Below are positions 1 through 11,099 of a DNA stretch of 64,000 nucleotides, piece by piece (position 1 is the stretch's first letter; every line of letters starts with the position of its first letter). The notes below the pieces were generated by a model, which was not told where the DNA came from, did not search any database, and saw only the letters and a program-made list of their open reading frames with translations. The stretch covers positions 33,553,718 to 33,617,717 of the forward strand of contig NC_041021.1 in the NCBI RefSeq assembly GCF_004193775.1, in the 5' to 3' direction. The translations under genes were made by a program, and so were the position numbers. This DNA comes from Glycine soja. Lineage: Eukaryota; Streptophyta; Magnoliopsida; Fabales; Fabaceae.

Positions 1-1284
1 GCAAGGTTGGTCTTACTGCTATTGCTGTTGAGGTTATCCTCAACATTCTTTCCTATTTTTTAGCAAAGAGGAAGAGGGATGATGTTGGGCCATTGGGCTG
101 CAAGAAGTGGAAGGCCCCTATGAGCCTTCTGACTACACAAGATATGCCTTCCGACTCCACCAGCCATCGAGGCTCTTGCTGCTACTGTTGTGACTTTTGC
201 TACTCCTGTTATCCCTGCTCCTTCCCCTCCTCCTATTGTTGATTTTGTGCAGGATATTCCTACTACTACTGAAGTTGTTGTGTCAGCTGCTAAAGCTGGT
301 TCTGCTATGGTTCCACCATCCACCGCGTGGCTCCTTTGTTTAGTGTCGGTGTGGTGACCACTGGTGCTTCTACTATGCCTATTGCTTTCTTGGTGACTAT
401 GGCATGGCCTTTTTCTTCCTCACGCCCTTGTGTCTCCCTAAATCATTTGTACACCTCTAGTGATGCTAATTCACTGTGGGGTGATACTGATAGGCCGGAG
501 CAGAAGACCTCGACTGGCTTTGTGTCAGGCTTCGACAAAAACCTTATCAGGTCAGCTGGGGTGCAAAATGCAATTGACTATGCTAGGGTGTTTCTCCAAA
601 GGAGTTTGGCCATTATGGAGGAGAATGGATTGCAACACCAGGAGGAGGTCACCAAGTGGAGGGCTATTGCTCGAACTATGTGGTGAGTGGAGAGACCCAA
701 GGTGGCCATTGCCATCGTTGCCTTTGCTAAGGCCGTTCTAGTGAACCGTTAACTGTCTTCCAAGGTTGGCGGTGCTTTAGCCAAACTGTTGCGCACCCAG
801 TTGGATGGTGATGACTTGTTTAGACGCTGCAAGGGCTTGCAGGCTAAGAAGTTGGACCTGGGTGGCAAAGTGGAGAGCATGGCGACTGAGAAGGACGGAC
901 TTGCCAAGAGAATTGTTGAGTTGGAGTCCAAGCTGGAGGAGTCCAAGCTGAAGGAGTCCAAGTTGCAGGCGGCCAAGGAAAGGGAGGTCAGTAAAGAGCT
1001 TGAAATAGAGCTGCTCTTATACAAGAAGGATGTCATGGAATAGTACGAGAAAGGCTTTCAGAACGCCGTTAGGCAGGCCAATTTATTTGAGAAAGACCTT
1101 GACTTAGGTCTCTTTGACCCCTTCAAGGACGTGAAGGAGGGTGTCCTACTTGAGGAGGAGATTACTGCGGAGGAGTAGGAGGCTGTTGATGAGGGACAGG
1201 GCGCTACGAAACAAGACGATAATACCTGTGTTGAGGCTTGCTTTGTCATTATCTTTTTTCTTCTATGTTGGAATTTGGCCGCAT
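1..1284 (+). pseudogene. Antisense coiled-coil ORF in the 3' region of the Tat element
   Basis: One reading frame runs on the plus strand from 327 to 1284, opposite to gag-pol, broken by in-frame stops near 684, 750, 1041 and 1176. Bases 180-330 encode a Pro/Thr/Val-rich stretch in another frame, so there is also a frameshift. The central part (789-1040) is a heptad-rich coiled coil with ELESKLEESKLKESKLQ and many Lys and Glu. The Tat lineage is known to carry extra ORFs, some antisense, between pol and the 3' LTR, and position and strand fit that. The N-terminal part is off the window. It could alternatively be an unrelated captured gene; I do not recognise a catalytic domain. Confidence 0.5.
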
Positions 1285-1546
1285 AGGCCTTGTAACTATG
1301 ACAATTATTTTTTATTTGATTCAATGCACAAGCTTTCCTTTGATGACGAATTTTGTATTGTGTATGTCTTGTGTGTATGTATGTATGTTGCCTTTGTCTT
1401 TGCAACGCTCCGTACTTGTGGTTGTATGAATGGGCCACTGCGATGTAGATAGTGTAGGAAGCAAGACTTGTTGATGTAGAGGTAGGACCGTGGTGGTCTT
1501 GTAAATAATAGAATGACGCGGAGTCATCTCAAGTTTGATTTCAACC

Positions 1547-1900
1547 TGATTAAAGGTCTTGTCACCCTTCTTGCGGGGCTTCCTTCTGTTTTGTGAAGCT
1601 TCTCCCCTGATGGTTGTGAGGAGTTGTGTTTGAATTGCCCCTGGTTGAAGGTCTTGCTTAACCAGTGTGGGGATAGGTCGCTTGACCTATTAAGCTCATC
1701 CTCTGATGGTTATGAGGAGTGGGTGTGAGTGGCACCTAATTGAAGGTCCTATCATGCAATCGGGTGGTGGGTCATCTTGACCTATAGAAGTACTCCCCTG
1801 ATAGTTATGAGGAGTAAGTGTGGCTTTGACCTGATTAAAAGTCTTGCCAAATAATGGGGTGGCAGTTCGCTTGGTGGAACTTTGACCCTTGATGGTGGTC
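1547..1900. repeat. Tandem repeat, about 94 bp x 3.8
   Basis: The motif ACCTGATTAAAGGTCTTG recurs with changes at about 1547, 1640, 1734 and 1829, a spacing of 93-95 bp. Each unit also holds a CTCCCCTGATGGTTATGAGG-like block. It lies in the 3' untranslated part of the Tat element, a region known for generating tandem repeats. The copy is cut by the LTR starting at 1903. Bases 1285-1546 hold no gene I can see. Confidence 0.8.
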
Positions 1901-1902
1901 GT

Positions 1903-3262
1903 TGTTTGCTTCCAGCAAGTGCACCGGATCACACAAGTAGTATAATACGGTAAGAACTGAGTATCGAACTCTCGGGGAACTTGTGTTACTTGGTAAAGCT
2001 ATTTCAGTGAATAGGTGTCTAGTGTGAAAAGAGATGTGTTTACTATGAACAGGTGTGTAAACTAACTATTAAAAGGAAAATCACGTGAGTAATGATGTGT
2101 AAAGACAAATAGATGACACATTGGTCTTCCTAATAGGTGCCTGATGTTAAAAGGATACTCTCTATTTAACAATGCTTATGCGTTCTATGGTGTCTCCTGA
2201 AATGCTAAACCCCAATTCCTCATGATAGTCTAGCCTAATCCTAATCAAGCATCGTCCGCAGATTCCTCTTGTTGGACTAAACTCGGCCAGGACCACATTA
2301 AGACAAATATACAACAATTAGGTTATCATACCCCGATCCCTCTTGATAGTACGACAAACTAGCCCTGTCCTATCAAGTTCTAAGAATCAGACCAGTTTCC
2401 ACTGTTGAATGACCCCAACAAAGCATGCATCTACGTGATCAAGGTAAAAGCATACTAGAATGAAATACTGATAGCACAGAGAACACACAAAACATCATTA
2501 GATAGATAAAAAGATATTTACATCAAGTACCTACAAGGAAGATCCAACAGAGGATTTAGCTTTCCATAACTAGGAAACTTCCTTTACAACAAAGAGAAGA
2601 GAAAGATGAAAGATTGCAGAAATACAAGTGGTGGGATGTCTCCTCCACCTCTAAGACCTCACAATCACTCACAAACTCATCTTCAAGCTCTGGTCTCTGC
2701 AGATCTTCACAGAACAAAATCTCTCAAACTCTCTGGAACTTGGGCCTTTCTCTCTCTAGAACTCTCTAGACATGCAGAAGCTTCAAGAAAAGGCCAAAAA
2801 TCCCTATTTCAAAATCTAATTTCAGGCTTAAATAGGTGGCTTTGTTCGTGCTCGTGCACTTAGCGCAATTCTGAACCGCTTAACGCGCATTAGTGAATTT
2901 TGGCTTAGCACGGGCTTTTCTCGTTAGTGAATGGACTGAAGCGGTGCACTTAACAGGATGTCCCTTTGCTCAGCGAACATGCACAGCTCATCCTTCTTCC
3001 AAATTCTTCCTCACGCTTAGCCGAGGAGTGTTACGCTCAGCGGATGGCTCGCTAAGCTGACAAGTTGGCTTAGTGAGAGGGTGAAAATCAACACTATACA
3101 AAATCACCTAATTAACCTGAAATTGAGATAAAATGATAATTAAACACACAAAATGGAAGTACTAAGTATTTATTACCTATCTTTACCCAAAAGTAATTAC
3201 AACACTACAAAATAACCATAAATTGGAGGAGTTTGATACAATTTACACAGGTTTTATACACA
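1903..3262 (-). mobile_element. LTR of a Ty3/gypsy (Athila-like) element, minus orientation
   Basis: The left end TGTTTGCTTCCAGCAAGTGC is, on the minus strand, an LTR 3' terminus with a ..CGGTGCACTTGC..AACA end typical of Athila-type LTRs. There is no ORF, and GCTTAGC/CGCTAAG-like motifs recur through 2860-3080. No 5-bp target duplication of the left flank (gtcgt) was found, so the right end is an estimate and the copy may be truncated. It interrupts the repeat-rich 3' region of the Tat element. Confidence 0.5.
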
Positions 3263-3299
3263 AAAGTTAGTCATATTCATCGAATAACATTCTTCATAG

Positions 3300-3870
3300 T
3301 TACTGCATATGAATGGACCAAGGGGGTACCTTAGGTTTGGTAGAATAAGTATATAACAAGGGTGGACCTTGGGTTTTGCAAGAATGTGAACAAATGGTGG
3401 ACCTTAGGTTTGGTACCAAGGACAGACCTTGGGTTTTGTAGATGTGAGTACCACGAGTAGACCTTGGGTTTTTTATAAGCCTGTATTCCTGCACATAATA
3501 AAGTTAGGAATAGGGAAAACCGTCAGGGTAGACCTTGAGTACCTTGAGATCTCGTGGGGATGGAACTTAGTAAAAGAGAGGGCTTTGAGCCTTGGATCGA
3601 GGACGTGCTTGTCATGGGTTTTGTCAAGCCTATGGAGCTATGTCGAGGCTTACCAAGGGCAAGCCTTGTGTTTTGTAGACTTGTGAAGATCAGTAAGCCC
3701 AGAGCTTGGGTTTGACGGGTCTTGCTTGTAGTGTAAGTGAAGTGTTCTTGCATACGTGCCTCTTACAAAGTGGCAGGTACTAGAGTCGTGGTGGTGTGAA
3801 TCAGTGGGACTCACCAAGGGCAAACTTTGGGTTTTGCAAGCCTTGTAGAGGATTGACCAGGGAATTCTCC
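3300..3870. repeat. Degenerate dispersed repeat around GACCTTGGGTTTTG
   Basis: At least eight variants of GGACCTTGGGTTTTGCAAG occur between 3310 and 3850, for example near 3364, 3401, 3424, 3461 and 3825, at irregular spacing. No open frame makes sense across it. It is part of the Tat 3' region and merges into the 56-bp array that follows. Confidence 0.6.
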
Positions 3871-3898
3871 ATCTTGGGTTTCAGGCACCATGCTCTTG

Positions 3899-4556
3899 CA
3901 TAGATGCCACTCGTCGTGGGTGGCACATACTTGAGACGTCGTGATATGCTTTTTCATATATGTCACTCACCGTGGGTGACATACTCGAGTCATGATGGTA
4001 ATATGCTCTTACATGTATGCCACTTGTCGTGGGTGTAATACACTAAAGACTTAGTAGGATGCTTGTGCGCATATGTCGTGGGTGGCACGTATTGGAGGCT
4101 CAGTAGGATGCTTGTGCGCACATGTCGTGGGTAGCTCATACTGGAGGCTTAGTAGTATGCTCTTGCATATATGTCACTCAGCATAGGTGACATATACTAG
4201 AGACATAATGTTGTGCTCTTGCATATGTGTCGCTCACCGTGGGTGTCACACACTGGAGGCTTGTTAGGTTGCTTGTGCGCACATGTCACTCGCCGTAGGT
4301 GGCATGTATTGGAGTCATTGTCGTGATATACTCTTGCATGTGTGTTACTCGCCATGGGTAGCACACATTGGAGTCATGATAGTAATATGCTCTTGCGTGT
4401 ATGCCACTTGTTGTGGGTGGCACATGCTGGAGGCTTGTTAGGGTGTTTGTGCTCACATGTCACTTGTCGTGGGTGGCATATACTGAAGTCACTGACATGT
4501 TACACTCTTGCATGTGTGTCACTCGCCATGTGTGGCACACATTAGGGTCATAATGC
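3899..4556. repeat. Tandem repeat, about 56 bp x 12
   Basis: Twelve units begin near 3899, 3955, 4012, 4068, 4117, 4166, 4222, 4278, 4337, 4396, 4452 and 4511. The core is CATGTCACTCGCCGTGGGTG followed by GCACATACTGGAGTC-like sequence and ATGCTCTTG. Units are 49-59 bp; the two at 4068 and 4117 are short, having lost the CACTCG block. It lies just downstream of the end of pol in the sense of the minus-strand element. Confidence 0.85.
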
Positions 4557-4818
4557 TAAAAAGAGGGATCACCAAGGGCGAACCTTGGGCTTTAGGAGCC
4601 TCAGAGGTACGACAATGGATGCTCTTGTCTTGATAAGAGAGATGTGAGAAGAAAGGGATGTAGAATTTTATTCAATGTATATGATTGAGTACAAATTCCC
4701 TTTGTTACCCCAGATGTGCCTCGCTACAAACCCTCAAAGCCAAAACCATGGATTTTGTATTTTTGGGAAAAAAGACTTGAGTAAGGAAAATACTACAACA
4801 TTGGGTTTAAAGTGTAGG

Positions 4819-5860
4819 TCAGTTGAAGTATAACTTCAGATGGGCGGCATTCCAGGTTCGTGGGATTGCTTTGTCATCCAACTCTTGTAGTCGGTACACT
4901 CCGTTGTCGAGGTTGGTTGTGATCCTAGAGAGACCTTCCTAGTTGGGACCAACCTTTCCCGCTCAGGGATCTTTTCTGGCCATACGAGGTCGCCGGGTTG
5001 AAAGGTTCATGGTTGAACCATTGTATTGTATCTTCTAGTTGCTCAAAGTTTGGCAGCTTTCCTTAATCCTCACTATTTCATGGACTTCATCTGTGGTTTC
5101 TAGTTCCACCCTCATTTTTTCTTCATTTTGTTGTTGTTGGAACAATAGTCTTCTTGTCAATGGTTCCCCGACTTCCATGAGGATTATGGCGTTTGTTCCA
5201 TATGTAAGTCGATAAAGAGTTTTGTTGGTTATTGTTTGGGGTGTACAGTGGTATGCCCAGAGTATGTTGTAGAGTTCTTTTTTCCATATGCCCTTAGACT
5301 TGTTAAGTCTAGTTCGCAGGGACCTGAGGATGACTCTATTAGCTGCCTCTACCTGTCTGTTAGTCTATGGATGTTTGATAGCGATGACTAGGTGCTTGAT
5401 GCCTAGCATTGTCAAGAAATCTTCGTACGTCTAAGCTTTGAATTGGGTGTCGTTGTCAGTGACAATGGCGTATGGGAGGCCGTACCTGCATATGAGGTGC
5501 TTCCAAGTGAATTTTTCCACCTCATTGGTCGTAATTTCACAAATTGGTCTTTCTTCTATCCACTTAGTAAAATAGTTGATGGCAACTAGTAAGTACTTGA
5601 CAGCTCCTAGAGCCTTTGGCAGTGGTCCCAGTATGTTCTTTCCCCACCTGGCAAAGGGTAAAGTGGAGCTAAGACTGTGAAGGTTGTCAAGAGGAGTGTG
5701 TGGCACGTCTGCAAACTCTTGACATCGTCTGCATCTCCTAGTAAAGTTGAGGGTGTTTGCCTTGAGTGTTGGCCAGTAATAGCCAGCTCGTACCGCTTTG
5801 GTGGCTAAGGAGCATCCTCTAGTATGGAGACTGCACATCCCTTCGTGAAGTTCTCTCATG
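4819..5860 (-). pseudogene. Tat-clade integrase (C-terminal part of pol)
   Basis: Integrases insert the cDNA copy into the host chromosome. The first open part (5859 to 5431) shows the HHCC zinc finger, with HEG near the start and CRRCQ, then the core with LLVAINYFTKWIE and VTDND. The first catalytic Asp reads Asn (NILGPLP where DILGPLP is usual), the second Asp is in TDND, and the Glu is in RQVEAANR near 5360. A stop follows QFKA at 5431 and another replaces Gln in HP-stop-TNRQVE. The frame then continues to a C-terminal ..NAAHLKLYFN ending at 4819, the usual end of Tat pol. Confidence 0.85.
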
Positions 5861-6033
5861 ATGTAGTTTGCCTATTGAGTATTTAGGCATTTGAGTAAGG
5901 GTGTTGTCCACCCTCTTTTGAATAGCTCGTCATCAAGGATGGCGTAGTAGCTAGCCTTCCATTTGAGGCATTAGGCTTCATCCTCGTTTAGTGGTAGGAC
6001 CCTCCGAATTAGGAAGTTCTTGTAGAGGGCCAT

Positions 6034-6678
6034 TTAGTTTGGTTCCTCCTCTTCTCTGGTCATAATTTCCTCAGCATCTATGGTGGGAGTTTGGAGCGTC
6101 TCCTGGATGATGGTCTTGAGGTGCCCGACCTTCTTGGTGCTAGCCAGCTTGGAGAGTAGGTTCGATCGGGTGTTGCATTCCCTGGGGATGTAGTACATTT
6201 CGAAACATTCAAAATTGTCGATGAGAGACTTCGCTATGTGATAGTACTTGAGCAGTATTGTTTCCTTGGTATGGTATGTGTTGGCAACTTGTCCTTGGAC
6301 AAGTTGCGAGTCTGTGTAACATTGTAGCCGCTTGGCTCTGACTTCTCTCTCTAGCTTCAGACCTGCAACGAGCGCCTCGTACTCTGCTTGGTTGTTTGAG
6401 GCTCTGAAGTTGAGTTTGAGGGCTTGCTTTAGAGTGATATTGTCAGGGCCTTCGAGGATGATCCTTGCTCTATTTCCTTTTATGTTAGATGCATCATCAA
6501 CGTAAAGGGTCCACCAGTTTGGGGTGGTTATTTCGTTTCCAACAAATTCTTTCAAAAAGTTAGCCATGAATTGTGTCTTCATGGGGCCGTGTGGTTCATA
6601 CTGAATGTCGAACTCTAACAGTTTGATGAACCAGACTACCATCCTTCCTTTAAGTTCAGGCTTTCTCAAAATATGCTT
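6034..6678 (-). pseudogene. Tat-clade RNase H domain of pol
   Basis: About 211 residues are open. The RNase H core shows YVDDAS (first Asp), NQAEYEAL (Glu) and CYTDSQLV (second Asp). The fourth acidic position reads Asn in NTRSNLLSKLAS, where the family has Asp, so catalysis is doubtful. The N-terminal KPELKGRMVVWFIKLLEFDI segment is the linker that in Tat pol joins RT-RNase H to this additional RNase H. The upstream side is cut at 6684 by a solo LTR; coding resumes at 8362. Confidence 0.85.
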
Positions 6679-6683
6679 GATGG

Positions 6684-8356
6684 TGTTGGATCAAGTGGCC
6701 TCGAAATAATTAAGAAGGGGGGTTGAATTAAGTATTAGTGAACCTTTACTAATTAAAAATCTACCCTTCTTAGGCTTTTACTATGATGTTAAGAAAGTAA
6801 AGAATAGAAATATAAACTTAACCAAAAGTAAAAGCGGTAATTAAAGTGCACAACAGAAATTAAAAGAGTAGGGAAGAAGAAGACAAACACACATAAGTTT
6901 TATACTGGTTTGGCAACAACCCGTGCCTACATCCAGTCCCCAAGTGACCTGCGGTCCTTGAGATTTATTTTCAACCTTGTAAAATCCTTTACAAGCAAAG
7001 ATCCACAAGGGATGTACCCTCCCTTGTTCTCTTTGAACAACCTAATGGATGTACCCTCCACTAGAACTGATCCACAAGAGATGTACCCTCTCTTGTTCTC
7101 AGTCACAACAACCCAAGTAGATGTACCCTCTACTTGTACCACAAAGGATGTACCCTCCAATGTGTTAAGACAAAGTTCTCAGGCGGTTAGTCCTTCAAAA
7201 CTTTGTGAAGGGGGAAACAAAATAATTCTCAGGCGGTTAGTCCTTTGAAATCTTTTGTTTATGGGAAAGGGAAGAATCAAAAGAATTCTCAGACTGTGTC
7301 GTTTTGAATTCTTTGACAAGGGAGAAGGGAGACACAAAAGAATTCAGGCGGTTAGTCCTTCATTCTTTAGGAAAAGGGAGAAGAGAGACACAAAAAGAAT
7401 TCAGGCGGTTAGTCCTTGGCGAATTCTTTTTGGCAAAGGGAAAAGGGAATAAAAAAGATGAATAGCACAGTTTTGTTTTCAAGGTTTGGAAAACCAGAAA
7501 ACTTTAGAAAGCTTTTGACAAAGGAAGAAGAAGAAGAAATTCAAGAAGATGCTTAAAGAGATTCAAAGGTTGTAAAGGATTGTAATGATCGTTCTTTAAA
7601 ATGCAAGTTAAGGACTTGCTTTTATAGACTCTTCATGTCTGGTCAAGAAAATCATTAGAAGAGTTATAACCTTTAGAAAAACTTGAAAATCATTGGAAGA
7701 GTTACATCTTTTGATTTTTGTTTAAAACTTATCAGTGGTAATCGATTACCAAATCATTGTAATCGATTACACAAAGCATTTTAGTGAAAGGATGTGACTC
7801 TTCACATTTGAATTTGAATTTCAACGTTCAAACACACTGGTAATCGATTACCAATATCATTGTAATCGATTACCAATATATTATAATCGATTACACCATT
7901 TTGAAATTGATTGGAACATTGTAAATTCAGTTGAAAGCTTTTTGAAAACAAAACTTGTCACTTGTAATCGATTACAGTAAATTGGTAATCGATTACCAGA
8001 GAGTAAAAACTCTTTGGTAAAAGCTTTTTGTGAAAACTTCATGTGCTACTCAATGTGTTGAAAAACTTTTTAGTACTTATCTTGATTGAGTCTTTTCTTG
8101 ATTTTTGAATCTTGAGTCTTGAATCTTGATCTTGATTATTCTTGATTCTTGATTTTTGAAACTTGAAACTTGATTCTTGAATCTTAAAACTTGAAACTCT
8201 TGATTCTTGAATTGTTCTTGACTCAATCTTGAAATCATTCTCTTGGGCTTTTTGTCATCATCTTTGTTATCATCAAAACACCTTGAATCAATCTTGATTC
8301 ATCATCATGAATCAATCTTGATTCATCATCATGAAGCAATGAAGCTTGCTTCTATA
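6684..8356 (-). mobile_element. Sirevirus (SIRE-type) solo LTR with target duplication GATGG
   Basis: It begins TGTTGGATCAAGTGGCC and ends GCTTCTATA, with GATGG on both sides (6679-6683 and 8357-8361). The usual terminal CA is mutated to TA. Minus orientation is given by the AATTCAACCCCC-type end on the minus strand. No internal region is present, so this is a solo LTR of 1673 bp left by LTR-LTR recombination. It contains palindromes at 7736-7751, 7758-7771, 7838-7853 and further copies to about 8000. It splits the Tat pol between RT and RNase H. Confidence 0.93.
7010..7440. repeat. Short repeats GATGTACCCTC and CAGGCGGTTAGTCC inside the solo LTR
   Basis: Five copies of GATGTACCCTCY occur between 7010 and 7160, each followed by a CTTGTTCTC-like block. 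Five copies of TTCTCAGGCGGTTAGTCCTT or variants follow between 7175 and 7425, alternating with AAGGGAGAAG blocks. The same array is in the copy at 44396-46078 (44720-45125) and is deleted from the copy at 31300-32330. Confidence 0.8.
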
Positions 8357-8361
8357 GATGG

Positions 8362-9145
8362 GATAGTTCATCTTGACTACCACTTGATGATCCGGAAGTA
8401 GGGCCTAAGTCGTCTTGCCAAGGTGACAATTGCTAGTGCCACCTTTTCGATCATTTGGTAGCACTTCGCAGCGTCAAGGATGAGGCTGGTGAAATAGATA
8501 AGGAGCTAGTACTTCCTTTCCTCCTGTATGAGGGTTGAGCTGACGGCTTCATCGGCTACAGAGAGATATAGGAGCAGAGGTACTCCTGGCCTGGGTCGCT
8601 CAAAACTGGCGGTGTGGCTGTGGTCTTCTTGGAAGCCAAGAAGGCTTGTTGACATGTCTCATCCCATGAGAAGGGCTCAGTCATTTTGAACAGTTTAAAA
8701 AATGGATAGGCATGCTAGCGTATCGTTGAGCTTCTGTATTTCTTGAGCATTGGTGGGGTTGTGCATCTTCTATCCCCTGGTGTGTGATCATGAAGCCAAG
8801 GAACTTGTCGCTGCCTACCCTGAAAATACATTTTTCAGGGTTGAGACGCATGTTATATTTGCGTAGTTCCCTGAAGACTTCTTCCTGGTTCGCCACTTGT
8901 TAGGGTATGCTTTGAGACTTTACAACCATGTCTTCCACGTATACCTCGACCTTTCATCTGATCTTTTGTTTGAATATTTGGTCCATTAGTCATTGGTATG
9001 TTGTGCCTGCGTTTTTTAGGGCAAATGGCATGACCTTGTAGCAAAACATGGCATCTTCAGTGATGAATGTCGTTTTTTCCTCGTTTGGAGGATGCAATCT
9101 GATCTAGCTGTATCCATAGTAGGCATCCAAGAAGCTTAGCACCTG
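8362..9145 (-). pseudogene. Tat reverse transcriptase, C-terminal half
   Basis: Continues pol on the right of the solo LTR. Minus-strand reading gives CYKVMPFALKNAGTTYQ, a stop, then KVEVYVEDMVVKS and NMRLNPEKCIFRVGSDKFLG, all characteristic of Tat RT. The catalytic YxDD box is YVED (about 8929-8943), an Asp-to-Glu change, and two stops (after TYQ and after KQKIR) sit where the family has Arg. It is inactive. It joins the N-terminal half at 10185 once the solo LTR 9151-10179 and one copy of its target site are removed. Confidence 0.88.
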
Positions 9146-9150
9146 GAATC

Positions 9151-10179
9151 TGTTGGACCAGCGGCCTCAATAACTTAAGAGGGATAGGCTTAGAATGTAG
9201 AAGAAGCAACAATCAATTTAATAATGTTCTTTAAACATGAAAGACAAAATTTATTGCAACAGAATAAATGAGATAAGGGAAGAGAGAATGCAAACACAGT
9301 TTTTATACTGGTTCAACAAAGTTCGTGCCTACGTCTAGTTCTCAAGCAACCCACTTGAGATTTTCCACTCCCTTTGTAAAAATCCGTTTACAAAGTCTGA
9401 ACCACATAGGGACAACTTATCCCTTATGTTCAGGAATCCTTACAACTTAAGAGACCCTCAGTCCCTTAATCAATCTCTTTGAATGAGAAGAAACAAAGAA
9501 GAATTCTCTCTTGAAGAGAAGGATATTACAATTGAAGTCCATGGAGAAACTCTTAATGGATTTGCAAGTGTTTGCCCAAGAGTTTCTTTTGAGAGAGCAT
9601 TTGGCAATGAAGTTCTCTTGGAATCTCTCTCATTTCCTTTTGAAAGGATAAGACATTTTGAACAAGCAAAACTCTCTCTTCAAAATTCGTGCCCAAGTCA
9701 CCTATTTATAGGCCTTTGATGACCATTCACAAATCCAATCAAAAGATGTGACTGTTGGTAAATTTTCTGAAAACTCTCCACTGGTAATCGATTACAATGT
9801 TTATGTAATCGATTACACAGTTATAATTTGAAGGGTTATGACTTTTGAATTTGAATTTCCAAAGTTTCGTTGCTGGTAATCGATTACAAACATATGGTAA
9901 TCGATTACATGTTCAAAATTCAAATTCAAAACCCTTTTCAACAGCTCTTTTTCATTCTTCCCTTCTGGTAATCGATTACACTTCCTGGTAATCGATTACC
10001 AGAGCCTTGCATGACTTTGAAACCCTTTGTTTTGAGCCAAGGCTTGATCTTTAGTGAATCTTGAAACAAGGCTTTGTTTGTTGAAGCGTTCTTGAATTAA
10101 TATTGAAGCAAATGCTTATCCTTTGAAGCGGCCTTGTTTTATTTTTCTTTGGCATCATCAAAATTCATGTATTCATACA
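9151..10179 (-). mobile_element. Sirevirus-type solo LTR with target duplication GAATC
   Basis: Starts TGTTGGACCAGCGGCC and ends ATTCATACA, flanked by GAATC at 9146-9150 and 10180-10184. It is 1029 bp and a different subfamily from the 6684 copy, sharing only the termini, the TTTTATACTGGTTC block and palindromes (about 9782, 9804, 9873, 9896, 9965 and 9985). The orientation is minus. The TSD falls within the RT codons for GASGF and reading resumes in frame on the other side. Confidence 0.93.
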
Positions 10180-10184
10180 GAATC

Positions 10185-10600
10185 CAGATGCTCCATCGAC
10201 CAATCTATCATTGTTGGGTAGAGGGTATGCGTCTTTGGGGCATGCCTTGTTCAGACCAGTTTAATCGGTGCACATTCACCATTTGTCGTTGGCCTTTTTG
10301 ACCATGATGACGTTGGCGAGCCAGGTGGAAAACCTGACCTCTCTGATGAAGTTTGCATGGAGGAGCTTACCAACTTTTGCTTTGACAGCTTTACGCCGCT
10401 TTTCTCCCATCTTCCTTTTCTTCTATGATGTAGGTTTGGTCTGGGGGCAGAATGTCAGTTTGTGGTAGATTATGCCGGGATGGATCCTTGGCATGTCAGA
10501 TGGCTGCAAGGAAAATAAATCTGCATTTCTGCGTAGTTTGTTGATGATGCACCGATGCTTATGACTGGTGACGTCCCTATTGAGCCACGTGCATTGCCCC
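10185..10600 (-). pseudogene. Tat reverse transcriptase, N-terminal half
   Basis: Minus-strand reading gives KLLHANFIREVRFSTWLANV, VIMVKKANDKW, a stop, MCTD, a stop, then LNKACPKDAYPLPNNDRLVD. These are the finger motifs of Ty3/gypsy RT, where the family normally has KWRMCTDYTDLNKACPKD. Two nonsense codons lie within seven codons of each other. Upstream (10600-11100) the frame is degenerate pol sequence linking protease to RT, with no long open stretch. Confidence 0.8.
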
Positions 10601-11099
10601 TTGTTTAGGTCTTAGCTGCAGCTGGACAAGCACTTTGATGGGTTTTGGGCCTTTGTCAGAGGTTTCGTCTCATGGATTTATGTCAAATTCTCAGCCTAGG
10701 TTGGATTGGTAAACGGTGAGGGCTCGAACTTGAGACCCTTCGTCCACTGTCATGACTTGAGTGCCTTCAACCGTTGTGGGGTGTGGCTTGGCAGGCTCCT
10801 AGATGGGAGGATACGGTGCTACCTTCAACCTCTCAGCATAGCACTTGCGTGCTTGTTTTTTTGTTAGCCTTGACGGTTATGATCTCCCCTATCAGGGTAG
10901 GGAATTTCATTGTTAGATAAGGCATGGAGACTATAGCTCCAAGCTCGTTGAGTGTCTTTCTACCGATTAAGGAAAACTATGATGTGTTTGCATCAACCAA
11001 TAAATATCTAATGGTGAAGCTCCTGGAGATCTTGCCCTGACTGAAGGTGGTCATCAAGTCTACGTAGCCTCTAGTCTCAACTCTCTTGCCTACAAAGCC

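Noticed and set aside
749..1036. Minus-strand Ser/Leu-rich frame
   Set aside because: Shadow of the plus-strand coiled coil at 789-1040.
3169..3262. A 5-bp target duplication for the 1903 LTR
   Set aside because: GTCAT at about 3250 differs from GTCGT and is not preceded by CA; no acceptable match found, so the end is left approximate.
7736..8000. Regularly spaced palindromes resembling a CRISPR array
   Set aside because: Plant nuclear DNA, no spacers of constant length, and the motifs are shared between LTR copies of one family.
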